Positions 1 to 12,801 of a DNA stretch of 64,000 nucleotides are shown piece by piece; positions within the stretch are counted from its first letter, which is position 1; each line of letters opens with the position of its first letter. The notes below the pieces were generated by a model. It had not been told where the DNA came from, did no database searches, and saw only the letters and a list, made by a program, of their open reading frames with translations. The position numbers were made by a program, and so were the translations under genes. Location of the stretch: NCBI GenBank assembly GCA_008692225.1, contig VICG01000004.1:1860501-1924500 (forward strand). Direction: 5' to 3'. The DNA comes from Monilinia fructicola. Taxonomy: Eukaryota > Ascomycota > Leotiomycetes > Helotiales > Sclerotiniaceae.

Positions 1-2015
1 GGTGTTGGGAAGTGAAGGAAGCAAGTTCGGTATTATAAGCCCGATCGAAGTTATCCGTATCGAAATATGGGTAGACGCTACAAAGATTCAACACCATAGA
101 CTGATAATGTCTCTGATAATGAGCGTGTCGGATGTATGGGTTCGACATGTTGTTGAAGTATGATTTTGTCTCTGATGTCACCGATTGCAGTTCGTTTGCA
201 GTGTAGTCTCGTTTATCTTGTCTGTTGATTGAATTGATGGTGATGAGGTTTGACATAGTCTTGGAGGTTTTCACGAACATATTTAAGGAAGTGGAAAGCA
301 CAGTACGGTTTCGTACGGTCTTCATCAGAATTAGCCTTGCCAGTGCAACAACCGTATCAGCATGGATACGAGGTGACGAAGCTCGCTCCAATGAATCCAT
401 GTTAACAAATGATGTTCATACATAACTGTAACGCTAGGTAACGATGGACAATTTCGTACAGTAAGGAAGTGTTGGTATAAGTTCGCTTGATCTGTCCACG
501 AACTTCAAAAACATAGAAATTGCTGTAGAAAGACTTAAGGACTTCAAACCGTGGTAACTTTTACGGTCATCATCAAAGCCTTACTATTGGCCTAGGCTTA
601 GGCTTGGGAACTTTGTGATTTTGGTTTAAAAGGATCAAAAAAAGAACTGCTCCTGAAATTAGGTGTGTTTTACGTCGATCGTCATCATATTAGTGACGGT
701 CCTATGAGAAACTCATATGAACAAGAACATCATCACTTGATCTTAAATGCCTTGCGTGAAAGTTATTGTGCTATTTCGATTCTTCTGCGATGGTTATTAA
801 AAGTTATTCCTGATATATCAGATACTCAGAGTTAGCAAACAACGTCGAATTTTTACGTCTTATGGAGTACCAAAACACCCAACTACTTGGATCTAGATCT
901 CTCAAATGTCAAATTATTGGGCCTGCTCGTCTCTCTCCGGGGCAAATAAGTATGCCTACTCCACAATGAAGGAAGTCTTGAGTAACTATACATCACTAGA
1001 AGTACCAATAGACCAACGGAGGTTTAAGTCGCTTCTCCAGCAATAGAGATTTAATGGTTGTTCTTCGATGACGATGAAGTTGTCGAAACACAACTCAACA
1101 GTGATCAATTGGTGAATTCATCCTGACTGATAGATCCTTCCATTTATGTTCCAGATTTTGGTCGAGCAATGAGGAGCTGATGATGTATAGAGAAACATTC
1201 CAAATCAAGAGATAGTAGTCAAATCCTTGTGACTCCTGGGGTATGTATGATTCGACGATCCAGCAGCTTCTCTACCTCCCTTGGTTCAGAGCTTGGTCCT
1301 GTCAATTTATTGCTTTCGCTATAGACCTATTTTCGCTAATGAAAGATCTTTGAGGAGTTTTTCAAAATCCAATCTTTTATATTCCATGGGTGGTGGTCTG
1401 AGGATCAAACGAAAAAAATACAAGTAAAGGGGGCTTGAAGAGTTCTTCGACGTGCTACTCTGCCCCATGAATGAGTTGGTATGAACTACAATGAAGTAGA
1501 AAACCAAAAGAACAAGTGCGGGTTCACTCAGGATAGACCTCAACTGAGGAGTGAAAAATCATGAAGTTTTCCCACAAATACAAAAAGGATGTTATTTGAA
1601 TAAGGTTATCGGAGAATTTGATTTTCCGGCCGGATAGAACTAATAAGGTTTAGCTATGGATGGATGTACTTGCATATTTGGAGGGAGTTATTATTATTAG
1701 TACTAGGCGGCACTGGGTAGGTAAGATTACCTACATTGTTAATGTTCCATCCATATGAAAGAACGAACATGTTGGATTTGGGTTTCAGGATCAAGAATGA
1801 TTAACCACAAATCCTCGACAAAAAAGAGTCTTTGTGTATATCTTCATTTGCAAGTGAATTTTTCATTCAGCCCGAGTATTCATTTCCATATTTTATAGTG
1901 CTGTCAATTTCTTTTCTTTTCATATTACACTCACTTGAGTCCCGCCACAGAGTTCGTTCTTCACAAGCAATAAACGCCCATACTGCAAGATATAGTCTTT
2001 GAATGTAAATAAGAG
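1..2015. other. gene-free left edge
   Basis: No coding region is supported here. Open frames are all under 80 codons, lack recognisable domains and are not joined by plausible splice sites. The sequence is AT-rich and unique-looking. No tRNA or inverted-repeat element was seen. Confidence 0.5.
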
Positions 2016-3046
2016 ATGAGCGGGCTTGGAACAAGTATCTGGGCCCCAGGAAGCTATCGCTCTCCGAGTTCCAATCGCTCCAGCTACAGCTCATCTACGC
2101 TATCTAAGGTGGCACCCGTGCGAGAGAATGTGCCCATCTCTACTCCTCACTCTCATCCCTTGCAAGAGCTAAGTAAGAATCAAGCAACTCAAACTACTCG
2201 CGAAATTACCTTGGATGATGGACTGTCGCAAAATGGGCTCCAGAAGAACTCTGGTGGGCTGAGCGCCAGTCGATGGGCCCCGCGCGATTATCCTGGCAGA
2301 TCCAAGGCAGCAAATCGTCAGGAGGTTTGGACTATGGTAGGTTTCTTTAAATTTGCTTAGAGGAACAAGCTAACCTTATACTCTTATAGGTTATACCAAG
2401 ACCGCAACCGAGTTCAATGTCCCATACGCAGAATACCTCGCTTTTAGCATACTCCTCCCCAGATCTCGGTCTTCCTTACGAAGTACAACATTATATTCTT
2501 GGTATGATGCAGCGGATTTTGGAGGAGGGATGTTTTGCTTTTGCGTCGCGATGGATCCCCGACGTGCTGCAAAGAAATAACTGGACGTGTTCGGAAGCGG
2601 TTGAATTGTCGACATGGCGAACGATTCTTCCAGAAAATGTGCCAGCGGCAGCTCTTACTCCCCACAGTAGACCAATTCATTTATGCCTGGCTGATGCCGT
2701 TCGAATACGAAACTCTGCTACCCATCGTCATCTATGTACCAGTCGCGAACTACAACGTATGACACAACAGGCTGAGGATCTCATGGGCTTATTTTCCGAT
2801 CAAACTAGACAGTCAAAATTCCATAGATTATGGATAGAACTATACGATTGGGAGAAGTTTAGCGTAATGGATATGCAAGGCGCTAGACACAAACTGGAGA
2901 TAGCGCTTCAAGAAATCGGTGAACGACCTATGGATGATATGGATTGGACACCAAACGCAATTTCATTACAAGAAATCCCTGCGGTTGAGGTAGAACCAGG
3001 AGAGGTTAAAAATCACGATGTTCATGACGCGATGGAGATAGACTGA
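2016..3046 (+). CDS. hypothetical protein, two exons (325 aa)
   Basis: Model: join(2016..2336, 2390..3046). The 53-nt intron starts GTAGG, has a GCTAAC branch-like site about 20 nt before its end, and finishes TATAG. Joining keeps the frame, so the first 107 codons run into the second open frame. The first third is rich in Ser, Pro and Arg and is probably disordered, with the related phrases SIWAPGSY and SRWAPRDY about 75 residues apart. The C-terminal two thirds look folded and mostly helical (for example EVQHYILGMMQRILEEG and DAVRIRNSATHRHL) and end in an acidic tail. There is no signal peptide or membrane segment. I do not recognise a named family; it resembles fungal lineage-restricted proteins of unknown function. 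It converges on the J-domain gene about 410 bp away. Confidence 0.72.
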
Positions 3047-3457
3047 GGATACACCTCAGAGGAGTTACAGGCATTGGCGAACTGGAGTTGGATAAACTGT
3101 AGGCTGTATAGATTGGAAGATTCATGGCTTTAGGAGTATTCATTGAAGGTGTATCGGACCGGTAGGATTGCAAAATACCCTTTATTTCGCTTTTCGTTAC
3201 ATTTAGCGCATCGCTCGAGAAGCTTGAGTTCATAGATCAGAAGTTCTAAGTCGTTTTCCAGGCAAGCAAACCAAAAAATGAAACTACTGCACACAATAGA
3301 GTCAATGTTCCACAGCATATGGATATGCTCAAAACTTTTCGAACCCAAAGGATCACTGCAGATTTGTTGTAGAGAAGGCTTATCAGAAGAGAGTCAAACA
3401 CCTTGTATAATAGTGCAATCGGCGCACGAAACTAAAGATATAAAGAATAATCTACAA
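3047..3457. other. convergent intergenic gap
   Basis: Shared 3' flank of two convergent genes. No feature beyond presumed 3' UTRs is visible. Confidence 0.4.
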
Positions 3458-4858
3458 CTACAAATCGTACTCGGACACAAATGTTTCTCCATTGAAAATC
3501 CACCCCTTTCCTGGCGGACCATACAAGCACTCAAGCTTCTCTCCACTATAAGCTCCAACCTCATTCACCCACTCCCCAAACTCCCTTAAAATCTCCAACT
3601 CAACCCTGCAAGTCTCACAGACCACCATCTCACATTTCTCACACCGACTCGCCACCGTCTCGTGCTCTCCAAATGAAGTTTTCAAACAACAACGTCCACA
3701 GATATCCTCCCTGACCCCTTGTCCTACTGAGGTGCACAGGCGTTCACCCAAAGGACTATGCCATGGCCCATCCTCCATCTTTCGTTCCCAAAGATCTCTC
3801 AGAGCATCCAAATCTTGCGGTTCCGAAGCGAGGTTGGATGCCTCTCCAACCCCGACTCCTTTGGTTACGAACCCAAATGATGCTTGGTTCCAAAGCTTGC
3901 TTGTGGTCATGAGGATGATGTCTGTTCCAAGTGGATGTGAAATCTCGGCAAAGGATTCCCAGAAACAGCGAGCAGGCTCAAAATAATCGCCGGTGTTGTT
4001 CTCGACGAGGAAGGGGTTACGAGGACCAATAATTCGGAGAGCTTCGGCGGAGATGGATTGGCGCCATTCGTAATGCTGCTTCTCATAATCGAAGCACTCT
4101 CTTCTCAGAGCTTTGAAAGTAGCACGGAGTTCCTGGTCCTGCTTCAGCTTCTCCTCTTCGGAAAGCTGGTTGGGTGCCGTTTGGCTGCGAGCATGGTGTA
4201 TCGAGTGTTGCTGTTGTACGATGCTCTTGATGAGGCGATTTCGGAACTCGACGTGCATACCAGCTCTTGCTTGGTAGCTGGCGTGAATCCGATTTTTGAA
4301 CTCGAAGAGGATAGGGATCTGGTAGTCCCAGTGCTCTTTTGACCTGTAAACAGCTCGTTTGATAGGGGATATTCGCCTGTAGCGAAATGTTCGGAGGATA
4401 TCGGCAACTAGCCGTGCTTCTTCTTCGGCGAGGCGTTGCGCGGCCCTCTTTTTCTTCTCTCTCTGCTCCTTCTGGATGCGGAAGGCATCCTTCTCTCTTC
4501 TCTGCTTCTCTCGCTGCTTTCTCTGCTTCTGGTCTCTCTCCCATCTCTCGTTCGCCTCTCTTGTTTCTTTTGCAGCCAGTGCTGCCGCTTCTGCAGCCAT
4601 TCTTGCTGCTTCAAGAGCAACCAAGTACTGGCTTCGACGGGTATCGTGGTGTTGACGTTCTCTCGGTGTTTTGATTGCATCATATGCATCTTGCAGTTGC
4701 TGGAAGCGCTCCGTGGTATCTTCGTTTGGGTTCTTGTCTGGGTGAAGGGAAAGAGCAAGTCGTTTCCAGGCCTTAGAGACCTCTACTTTGGAAGCGTTGG
4801 GAGAGATTGAGAGTACATGGTAGGAATCCACAAAGTGGGGAACGGCCATGGTAGGCAT
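3458..4858 (-). CDS. J-domain (DnaJ-like) co-chaperone with C-terminal zinc-finger-like motif (466 aa)
   Basis: Single exon. Residues about 9-75 form a J domain: DSYHVLSISPNAS, helix II with WKRLALSLHPDKNP, and the invariant HPD at residues 39-41 that stimulates Hsp70 ATPase. The next stretch (about 80-165) is a highly charged, Ala/Glu/Arg-rich probable coiled coil. Near the C terminus is a cluster of CxxC pairs (CGRCC, about 15 residues, CEKCEMVVCETC) suggesting one or two bound zinc ions. There is no classic DnaJ Gly/Phe region or CxxCxGxG repeats, so it is a class C (type III) J protein. No signal peptide is seen, so a cytosolic or nuclear site is inferred. The first ATG is used; a second lies three codons on. 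Client and pathway are unknown. Confidence 0.85.
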   Translation of the reverse strand: MPTMAVPHFVDSYHVLSISPNASKVEVSKAWKRLALSLHPDKNPNEDTTERFQQLQDAYDAIKTPRERQHHDTRRSQYLVALEAARMAAEAAALAAKETREANERWERDQKQRKQREKQRREKDAFRIQKEQREKKKRAAQRLAEEEARLVADILRTFRYRRISPIKRAVYRSKEHWDYQIPILFEFKNRIHASYQARAGMHVEFRNRLIKSIVQQQHSIHHARSQTAPNQLSEEEKLKQDQELRATFKALRRECFDYEKQHYEWRQSISAEALRIIGPRNPFLVENNTGDYFEPARCFWESFAEISHPLGTDIILMTTSKLWNQASFGFVTKGVGVGEASNLASEPQDLDALRDLWERKMEDGPWHSPLGERLCTSVGQGVREDICGRCCLKTSFGEHETVASRCEKCEMVVCETCRVELEILREFGEWVNEVGAYSGEKLECLYGPPGKGWIFNGETFVSEYDL

Positions 4859-7679
4859 GATGGTTCTGCTGTACTTGGTATCAATGGTAATTGAATGGAA
4901 ATCGGTAGTGGTACAATTAGTACAATTGAAACGTTAGAAGGAGTTGGAGTGAGAATCTGATAGGAAAGAGAAAGAAAGACATCAAGATGGTAATCACAAG
5001 AAGAGATATAGATACGGCTCGAAGCCACATCGCGAGAGCCGAGTATACGACAATTACAGTAGAATCTATTGTTCAGAGAGCCGTATGTCGGTTTCTATTG
5101 ACCCCTAAGTTTCATATTCTATTGTTTCTATTGTTCAGTTTTTTCGCTTCGCCGTAGGCGAGGTTCGAAATTTTAACAATAGGAAAAAGTGAATTCATTT
5201 GGTGATCTTCAAAACTGAAGTCCATTGTCGCGACCGAGTTTGGTATCTCGGCTACAATCATCCGAAGGACAATAGATATCTCCTGTAATTCAGAACTCGG
5301 CCTTGAATATATGACTTCATTCTCTAGTCAATGCTGACTTGTTCTGGCAATTGTTTCTCGCAGGCAAATTTTTTGGAAGGTGACATGTGATCTACTGACT
5401 CAAAACATGATGGACCACCGAGTATAACTGCAACAATTAAGCTTTATTCTCACCTCTTGTCATCTTATGTATGGATTGATGCTTGACAAGAATTTAGAAA
5501 TTGAAGCTCTCGGTTAATCATACACACCCCTAATTCAAAATCGAAGTCACGAATCACTAAGAGTGACTTCGGTTATCCAAGACTATCATCAAAGACATCT
5601 CGAGCAATTCGGGCTACTGCCACATAAAGAAAGAGAGCTTGTGATCTCTCAGCTAGGCATACTAAGCCCAAGTGAAGGAATGATAGCGTGAATGTCTTGG
5701 TTTGATTTTGGAAATGAGACGTATCTATCTTGCTCGCCTGATTTTGACTAAGTAGGAGTTCCATCTTACAAGAGACACTCGAGTGCTTCAGGAAAATTGA
5801 GCGGTTCAATATAAAGGAATTCTGATATTAGTCACTTATCTCTGTTGAAATGACAGTATAATAACATCTCAATGATTATTTCCGGAGTTCATGAATTTCC
5901 TAAATTCAACGAGTACACTGTGTATATAGCATATTGGCCTCAAAAATACAGATTCTTCTGAAAGCCACCAGATCTGTCTCTTATGATGAAGCTGTATTAT
6001 CCGATCTATCTAGTCCGCTTTTTATATTTTTTCACAGGCCACATCTGGTACCTAGGTAGCTTGAATAACTTCAAGTGCTTGGGTGCTTAGGCAATTTTGT
6101 TCAACATGATCTAAGAACGAACCTTGGGCTTTGGGAGAGTTTGTTAGAATTCTACTCGAAATGTTGCTAGCGCAAAGCCCAAGAAGAAGATTCATTTATC
6201 ATCCACTCTTCAAGTCGCCAAAGATAGCCCTATAAGATAATATCGAAGATTGAATGATATAAGCTGCAATTTGCATAGCCACGCATATCCACCCAAAGAG
6301 TCGTTTCCCACTGAAGACGCATGTATCACAACTGGTCCTTTCTATTCACCACGACGCTGTCTTCATCAGAATATTTCTCTCACTATTTAATCATCAACAT
6401 CAATACTCGACACGCTCGTGCCGGATTCGCATCACCAATCTCGGAAACTGTACTCTCTCAAACCAAAAATCCTCCCATCAATAGAGCAAAGGGTAAGAGA
6501 CCAAGTGAAGGGCGAAGAGAGCGGCCATTACGAAAACATGAATTGGTCAAAAATTCCCACAAGTTGGCCGAAATGTGTGGCATGGTGCATGTTGCATTGC
6601 ATCCATCCGCACTGCAAAGTTGGCCCATCAATTGCAATCTAATAATCTGTACATCCAGCCTCCCGAGTCGGTCATGTGAAAATCAAGGCCTTACCCTCGC
6701 CAAGAAGATAGGCGGCCGCTGCCGAGAATTACCAGGCCACCCGTAGTCATGTAGGGGAGAAAATACATCGCAAAACAAAACCGGTATCGGCATCTAGTTC
6801 CGAAGTTTGATGCCTCTACTCTGTACACCGAACTTTCGCTTCCTATCAACAGAAAATAAAACATGATTGTGCGAGAACAATTAGAGTCTACACAGATGAC
6901 AGTTAAACCGACAAACCTTGTTCCGAACCTAGCGCTAGCTAAATTGTAATATGTAGTCGATTAGAGCTTTGAGCTAAGAATTTCGGTAGTGGGGCATAAA
7001 CTTGGCGATTGGCTAGTATTGGTGTGTGGTTACAGTAGTTAGTGGGCTAGGTGCATCTATTTTTGGAGTTGTTGACAGTGTATGCTAGACGAGTACACTA
7101 GGCAGGTAGGTAGCCGTGAACTAGTCAACGATTGAGTACCTTGATGGCAGATTCTGTACATATGATGACAGTAGATTCTAACCCTGTGGGGGCGAGAAAG
7201 AGAACTATCTAAGGAGCAGAATGCTTTGTGAGGACTTGGAAGTTTTGTATGGAACCGAGATGTAAAGTAGGTATGTAGGTAGCTATGTATGAAATTTGCT
7301 ATGTGGATTATTAACTTTTGTGCTCTGTTCATCATCCTCCCTGAACCACATCATAATAAAAGATCTGAAAGACTGCGCCCATGCCATTAGTATATGCCCA
7401 TTAATTCCTTCCTATGGAAATCAAAATAATGTGACGTAGCAACCAAGATTGTTAGCCATATCCTAAGACCATCCATACCCAAGAACACCAATGCCTAAGT
7501 GTGTGATACGACGAACCACAATAACGATAAAGACTGATCTATTCCCCGCACCATTCCATATTCCCAGAATCCCTTATTAAATCTCCCTTGAGCCCTAAAG
7601 ACAAGTGATATGTCTGAAATAGAAAAGAAGTATTATCAAGAAATGAAGTAATTTAATCAAATGATGCGATGTGCTCACT
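4859..7679. other. gene-free stretch
   Basis: Contains the promoter side of the J-protein gene and the 3' side of the wall-protein gene, but no supported coding region; open frames are short and domain-free. One exact copy of the palindrome TACCTAGGTA is at 6049-6058. Confidence 0.45.
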
Positions 7680-8656
7680 CTACAAGAGAGCAGCAAAAAT
7701 ACAAACAGCAACAGCGGCCAAAGAGCCACCCATTTGAATGGTGCTGGCAGCACCGGTAAATTCAGATGGAGGAGCTGTTGCGCTGGCGTATGTGCCATTA
7801 GTTGGGCTGCTATGTATGATGTTAGTTGCAGTTGAGGCCTGAATCTGTCCATCGCCGATTTGAGAGATGACTGCACCAGCAAGAGAAGAAGTGCTGGTTG
7901 CAATTGTGGTTGCTGGAGTGGCTTGAGGAATGGAAGCGATGGATGTAGCGCCTTGGATTTGGCCATCGCTAATCTGGCTGATCGAGGCGCTAGGAGCAGG
8001 CGTGGAAGTAGCAGCTTGAACCTGGCCATCAGAAGTTTGTGTGATTGATGCAACACCAGCAGGGGAGGTAGCGCCTTGAAGTTGTCCATCGCCAATCTGA
8101 CTGATGGGGGCAGTGGCTGCGGCTTGGCCATCATGATATTGACCGACGGCGCCAGTCCCAGCTGCGGAACCGTGTGCGGATGTTTGAATCAAGATTTGGG
8201 AGCATTGTTGACCTTGGGATTCGGTGTAAAGGTTGTAAAAAGTTCCCGACAAGCATTGATAGAAAACAGCGGAGCCACCGAGAGCGAGAGAACCGTTTGA
8301 ACAAACAGACCAGCCTCCTGTATAGATAGCTCCGGTTTGTGGCGGCCCATCAAATTGGAACTGATAATTTGATGCAACATATCCTGTTCTGCCCTGTTGA
8401 TCCTTGAGGATGCCTCCATTGAGCGTGATGGCAAGGTCGGAACGCTGGGAATCCGTCAGCTGAGTTTTGGATCACCAGAAATATGAATAAAATTTACCTT
8501 TGCTAGACTGCTGGTGTTCACGGCAGAGATTGCGAAAGAACCAGGATAGCTAGTGACACATCCTGACGGAGCAGATGCGTCTGGGGTGATGAGAGCCGTG
8601 ACTTGAGCAGAGGCAACAGATGCCAAGCCGACAAGAACAGCGAATGTGGTCTTCAT
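7680..8656 (-). CDS. PIR-repeat cell-wall protein with GPI-anchor signal (312 aa)
   Basis: Model: complement(join(7680..8459, 8498..8656)). Exon 1 encodes a signal peptide ([18 protein letters not shown]). After the intron comes the conserved PIR/CCW-type domain, recognised by [40 protein letters not shown] and [20 protein letters not shown]. The second half is Ser/Thr/Ala-rich with four clear PIR motifs ([36 protein letters not shown]) plus a degenerate one. The Gln in such motifs esterifies beta-1,3-glucan in yeast PIR proteins. The last about 25 residues are hydrophobic after small residues (FTGAAST), fitting a GPI-attachment signal. Yeast PIR proteins have the repeats before the Cys domain and no GPI signal; here the order is reversed. 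The intron would be only 38 nt; a GTGAAC donor 24 nt upstream gives a 62-nt alternative that keeps the frame. Confidence 0.85.
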
Positions 8657-8821
8657 GTTGGGTTTGATTTTGGAGTGAATGCGTATAAAAGAGATAGATA
8701 ATCCAAAAGTGATTGAGGATTTTTCAAGGTGATCAATGAAGACTTAAATAAGGAGGACAGGTATAGCGATTGAAATTCGAATGGCAGGATACGAATGATT
8801 ATGTAGGAGGTTGAATAGTAA

Positions 8822-8864
8822 CTATTTACTAGTGCCTAGCTACGTAGTCAGCTACTAGTAAATG
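8822..8864. promoter_or_regulatory. imperfect palindrome upstream of wall-protein gene
   Basis: ATTTACTAGT and ACTAGTAAAT are perfectly inverted at the two ends, and the middle holds CTACGTAG, itself a palindrome. The whole can fold into a near-continuous hairpin. It lies about 170 bp upstream of the wall-protein start codon. A regulatory role is inference only. Confidence 0.35.
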
Positions 8865-9681
8865 TTGAAGAGCAAAGACCGCGCAAGGCCAATCCTTCCT
8901 AGATATTTTATAGGGTCGACAAGTGAATAGCGCTGAGCGCGACCCAATGGTATGACGTTCTGCCTTGTTGGTTTCATATTGCATTACTTGATAAAAATCC
9001 TAACCATTGAACTTATAATGGCTGAAGTTGACCTATCAATCGAAGTCACCAAGCTAAATTGTCTTCCGAGCATCTGGATCATAGAAGTGCAAGAAATGGC
9101 TAGCGACATCCATCGAGTGATGATTGGCTGGCTTGTGGCGGGGTAAACAGATTGAATCCTTAGATTTTATGCTGGATGAGCCATCGGATGGCTATACATG
9201 CATAGCTAGATAACTATTTCAAGTGCCACCGACCAATCAGAAATAAGTGTACTCGGAAAGATATGCGAGATCTACACATCTTAAGTGTGTGCTTATGCCC
9301 TAAAAGAAAAAGAATGGCAGGATTTGAAGAGTAAAGTTAGAAAGTATGTAAACTAGGACTGATAGGGGAAGGGATAGTTCTAGTAACACAGTGAATCGAG
9401 AAATGTGGGGTAGGATTCGCAAGCGACTCTCTTGGACATCCATGGATGCAGCTTCAGCCATCTGTATCGGAGGATTGATTTTAGTACTCGTTGGCAAAGA
9501 CTAATTGCCATGCGGAGTAGATGTTGTAACTGGGCTGTGAAAGGTACCTAGGTACGGTTTGATATGGCTTCCAAAGGAGGGGATTGATAGTAGATATCAA
9601 CCAGAGAGCCCAGCTATCGAGTACGAAGATGTCACTACATGCATCTATGCGTGCGTACAATGGTACTGTATTGATGTGGGT

Positions 9682-9722
9682 GAATGATGGGAACGATGGG
9701 AACGATGGGAATGATGGGAAGG
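9682..9722. repeat. 9-bp tandem repeat
   Basis: About four units of GATGGGAAC/GATGGGAAT in tandem, in non-coding sequence. Confidence 0.7.
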
Positions 9723-11293
9723 AAAGGAACGATAGGAATGCAAGATCAACTACCTATCTTCCATTTTCTAGTGCGAATCAAGAAAAAGGGAAGGAAAATC
9801 AATGGTTGATGCATTCCGAATCAGTGTTGACATGGGTTCACGAAAGTATGTGCAGTACTCCGTATGTATCATCATAAACTGCTGCTCTTACGCGTTCTCG
9901 GAGCGACGATTAGACTAATAAGAAAAGATTCTTGGTATCCATGGATGGATATCATTAGTGCCAGCCAAACGAAACTTGATGATTACATAAGCGAACCATC
10001 CAATCTATCTGCAACCTAGAACAGCTAGATAGAAATATTTTGAGCATCATGAACATATTTGACAACACACCAGGACCTCGAGACGGAGCACAAGACAGCC
10101 GGAGAGCACCAACATCCCCGGATTCAGTTCTGCCTCGATCTTGAAATTCATGGCTCAATATATTCTTGACAAATATTAAATCAAAAATACCTCGCATGAA
10201 TCGACTGCACGATAGCTCAATCCCGCTCTCAGACATATTTGTACCTACTAAGCACCTAGTCTTGGGCTTTCCAAAACTACATCATCATTGGTTAAGGCTT
10301 GTGCCGGATTTTCGTGAGACAGAGAGTTACCATGATGACGATATCATAAAGCCTTCATTTCAGGGTCTACGTCAATGTCTTGCTCGCACGTTTCAAGAAT
10401 ACAAATCGATGCAGTCTACCTAAATCGAAGATATTCCTTCAAAATATATGATACATATCGATGTGTTTCCTCAGTATAGTTGGCTCATCTGCCCACCTCT
10501 ACCATTTACTATACTAAATTAACAATTCCCACCTACTAATAAAACTACAAGCTTGAATGCGGCGATACGGAGTGCGTTGCACAAAGCGATACTCGAACCT
10601 ATCACCTTACAGGGCGAGGCAGGCGTTTCTGACAGCTCAGATCTACTATTTTACGATAGACAGCCATCAGTAGGTAGCAATCATGGACTTTGCAAAATCC
10701 GATGTAGAAACAAGCACCCGATCAAAGTGCTCTCTTGCACAATAAAGAATTGGCAAACGACGGCAAGAACGAAGCCCCGATGGGATATGACCCAGAGCAA
10801 GTACATGCTTGATCTGAGTTCATTCTCCCTTTAATTCAAGCCGATATTTACATAGAACTATCAACCGCTTTACTTCGGATCGATCACCCATTTTTCGACA
10901 TTCCTGGTTTCAATCAATCATACCATTCCTCCGCTCTTCGCGTATCAATTTAGCGATACATGTTGATACTCAATCCGTGGTACAAAGGCTATAGCTCACG
11001 AGAAAAACCACGGGGTTGGAGAGGAGGGACATCGTTAAGTGATGCAATAAATATATGCGTCTTGTCAAGGTACATGAAGGTTTAAAGAATACCTGTGTCA
11101 TATCATTGGGGTAATGTAAATGAAGCTACAGAAATATAAACAACTGGTGTGGCTTTAGTATACGAGGGTTATGGGAATAGGTCTAAAGAGAGGGAACGTT
11201 ATATGTATCCCTCGAGATCAGTACATCGAATAACTAAGTGCTCGTTACAACCAATAAAAGGTCCTAGTCGCGAGAAATTTATTCAGTTCCCTC

Positions 11294-12727
11294 TCAACTA
11301 CGAATCAAAGGATCCGGTAATGTGACTGGCGTGTCTGTCCTCAACTTGTTCGTGATCAGCCCCTCAAAAGTACTACTCCAACTAACCCTCGGGGTCAATG
11401 GTTCCAACCCCCACAACTCATCCAAAAACGCAATGATACTCGTATGCGTGTACTCTCCACCCTTGTTTCGCCCCTTCTTCTCTACAATACCCTTACCGAC
11501 CCATGGGCTGATCAAAAGCGTCGGAACCCGGATGCCTAAACGTTTGAAATCAAAAGTCATAGGTTTTCCATCTGGTGCCGTTTCGGTATATGTGAGATCG
11601 TCCCCAGCAGGTACGTTAGTTGGTGGGGGAACATGATCGCCGAAACCCCCGTGCTCGTCGAAGGTGAGGATGAAAAGAGTTTCGTTCCATTGGGGTGATA
11701 AACGGAGAGCTTCGTATATCTGTTTGATGAAGTTTTCGCCAAGGGAGATGGGGGATGGAGGATGGTAGGATTGGTAGGAACAACATTCTGGGTTGATGTA
11801 TGTAAACTGGGGGAGAGTACCTGCAGCGGCATCCTCGTAGAATTTTGTTAAGGGGGCAATATTAGTTTCATAGGCCCCGGATGTGTAGGTCCAGTTGTAG
11901 AATGCAGCATCAGGGTTGAAACCAAGACCGGGCCCGAGGGTAGAGTTCTGGTAGTTTATCCAGGTGATGTTGTTTTCGGAGAGTTGTTCAAAGATCGATT
12001 TGACGGGAATCCCGTATGTGTTGAAAAGGTTGTCATTTCTTCCGTGGCCATTTGAAGTGCCGCTCGTTATATATGCACGGTTTGGGTTTGTGGGACCGGG
12101 GACCGCCGCAAACCAGCGGTCGAAGAGGACGAAATTCTCGGCCATTGCGTTGAAGACTTTGATTTGATCTGGAGTATAGTAGTTGATAACTTCGGCAGCA
12201 CGTGTTTTATTGAAGGTATCGAATGTGATTGATTGTTCTGTCACGAAACCACGCATATTTTGGGGCTGTGTTCCATCTGGGTGCCATGTTGTGAAGACTT
12301 GAGGAGGTTAGTCCAAAGTGCGGTAGATCGATGGAACGGTCTTACGTTGCATGTTGATACCGCTGATGCTGTGGTTTGGATCATCAGCTGCGACATCGTT
12401 GGCACGAGGTCCAGCACAAACGTCTGCCTTTTGTGTAGGATCCGATGCATTCCTTTTCGTAGTTTAATTGAAGTCCTACTAGCACCTTGAAGGAACTTAC
12501 ATTGAATTGCAGTAATTGTGATGCAATAATCCATCAATAGCTGAATTATAACTAAGACCACCTGCAAAGGTATCAAATGATCTGTTTTCCTCGACGAGAA
12601 CAACGACATTCTTGATTCGGCTTTTCCATGAATCATCTGGAGTATCGTGGTACTGAATGTTCTGGGGAGCAGCTAAAGCAAACCCTGACAAAGCTAAAAT
12701 TGTTACCACCTCGAGATGGAACATCAT
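11294..12727 (-). CDS. secreted phosphoesterase / phospholipase C-like protein (445 aa)
   Basis: Model: complement(join(11294..12297, 12346..12452, 12501..12727)). Both introns are 48 nt, with GTAAGT and GTAAGA donors and AAAAG and CTCAAG acceptors. The start is at MMFHLEVV, giving a signal peptide ending near GFALAAPQ. The mature protein matches the phosphoesterase family (PF04185) of phospholipases C and acid phosphatases: IKNVVVLVEENRSFD near the N terminus (metal-binding Glu/Asn), FVLFDRWFAAVPGPTNPNR, and FILTFDEHGGFGDHVPPP in the C-terminal half. The family hydrolyses phosphate esters such as phosphatidylcholine; substrate here is unknown. Length fits the fungal secreted members. A TATATATA box lies at about 12794-12801, 67 nt upstream of the ATG. 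No lesions seen. Confidence 0.9.
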
Positions 12728-12793
12728 GATACCAGTGAGAATACTACTTGCCCTTGAGATGAACTCGTCAAATCGTAGGTTCGTGCCATTCCC

Positions 12794-12801
12794 TATATAT
12801 A
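12794..12801 (-). promoter_or_regulatory. TATA-like element of the phosphoesterase gene
   Basis: TATATATA about 67 nt upstream of the ATG on the same strand; position fits a core promoter with a short leader. Confidence 0.35.

Larger units (their letters stand above)
8657..11293. other. gene-free stretch
   Basis: Upstream region of the PIR-type wall gene followed by about 2.4 kb with no supported gene. It holds a 43-bp palindrome near 8822, a short tandem repeat near 9682 and a TACCTAGGTA palindrome at 9545-9554. The remaining open frames are short and domain-free. Confidence 0.45.
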
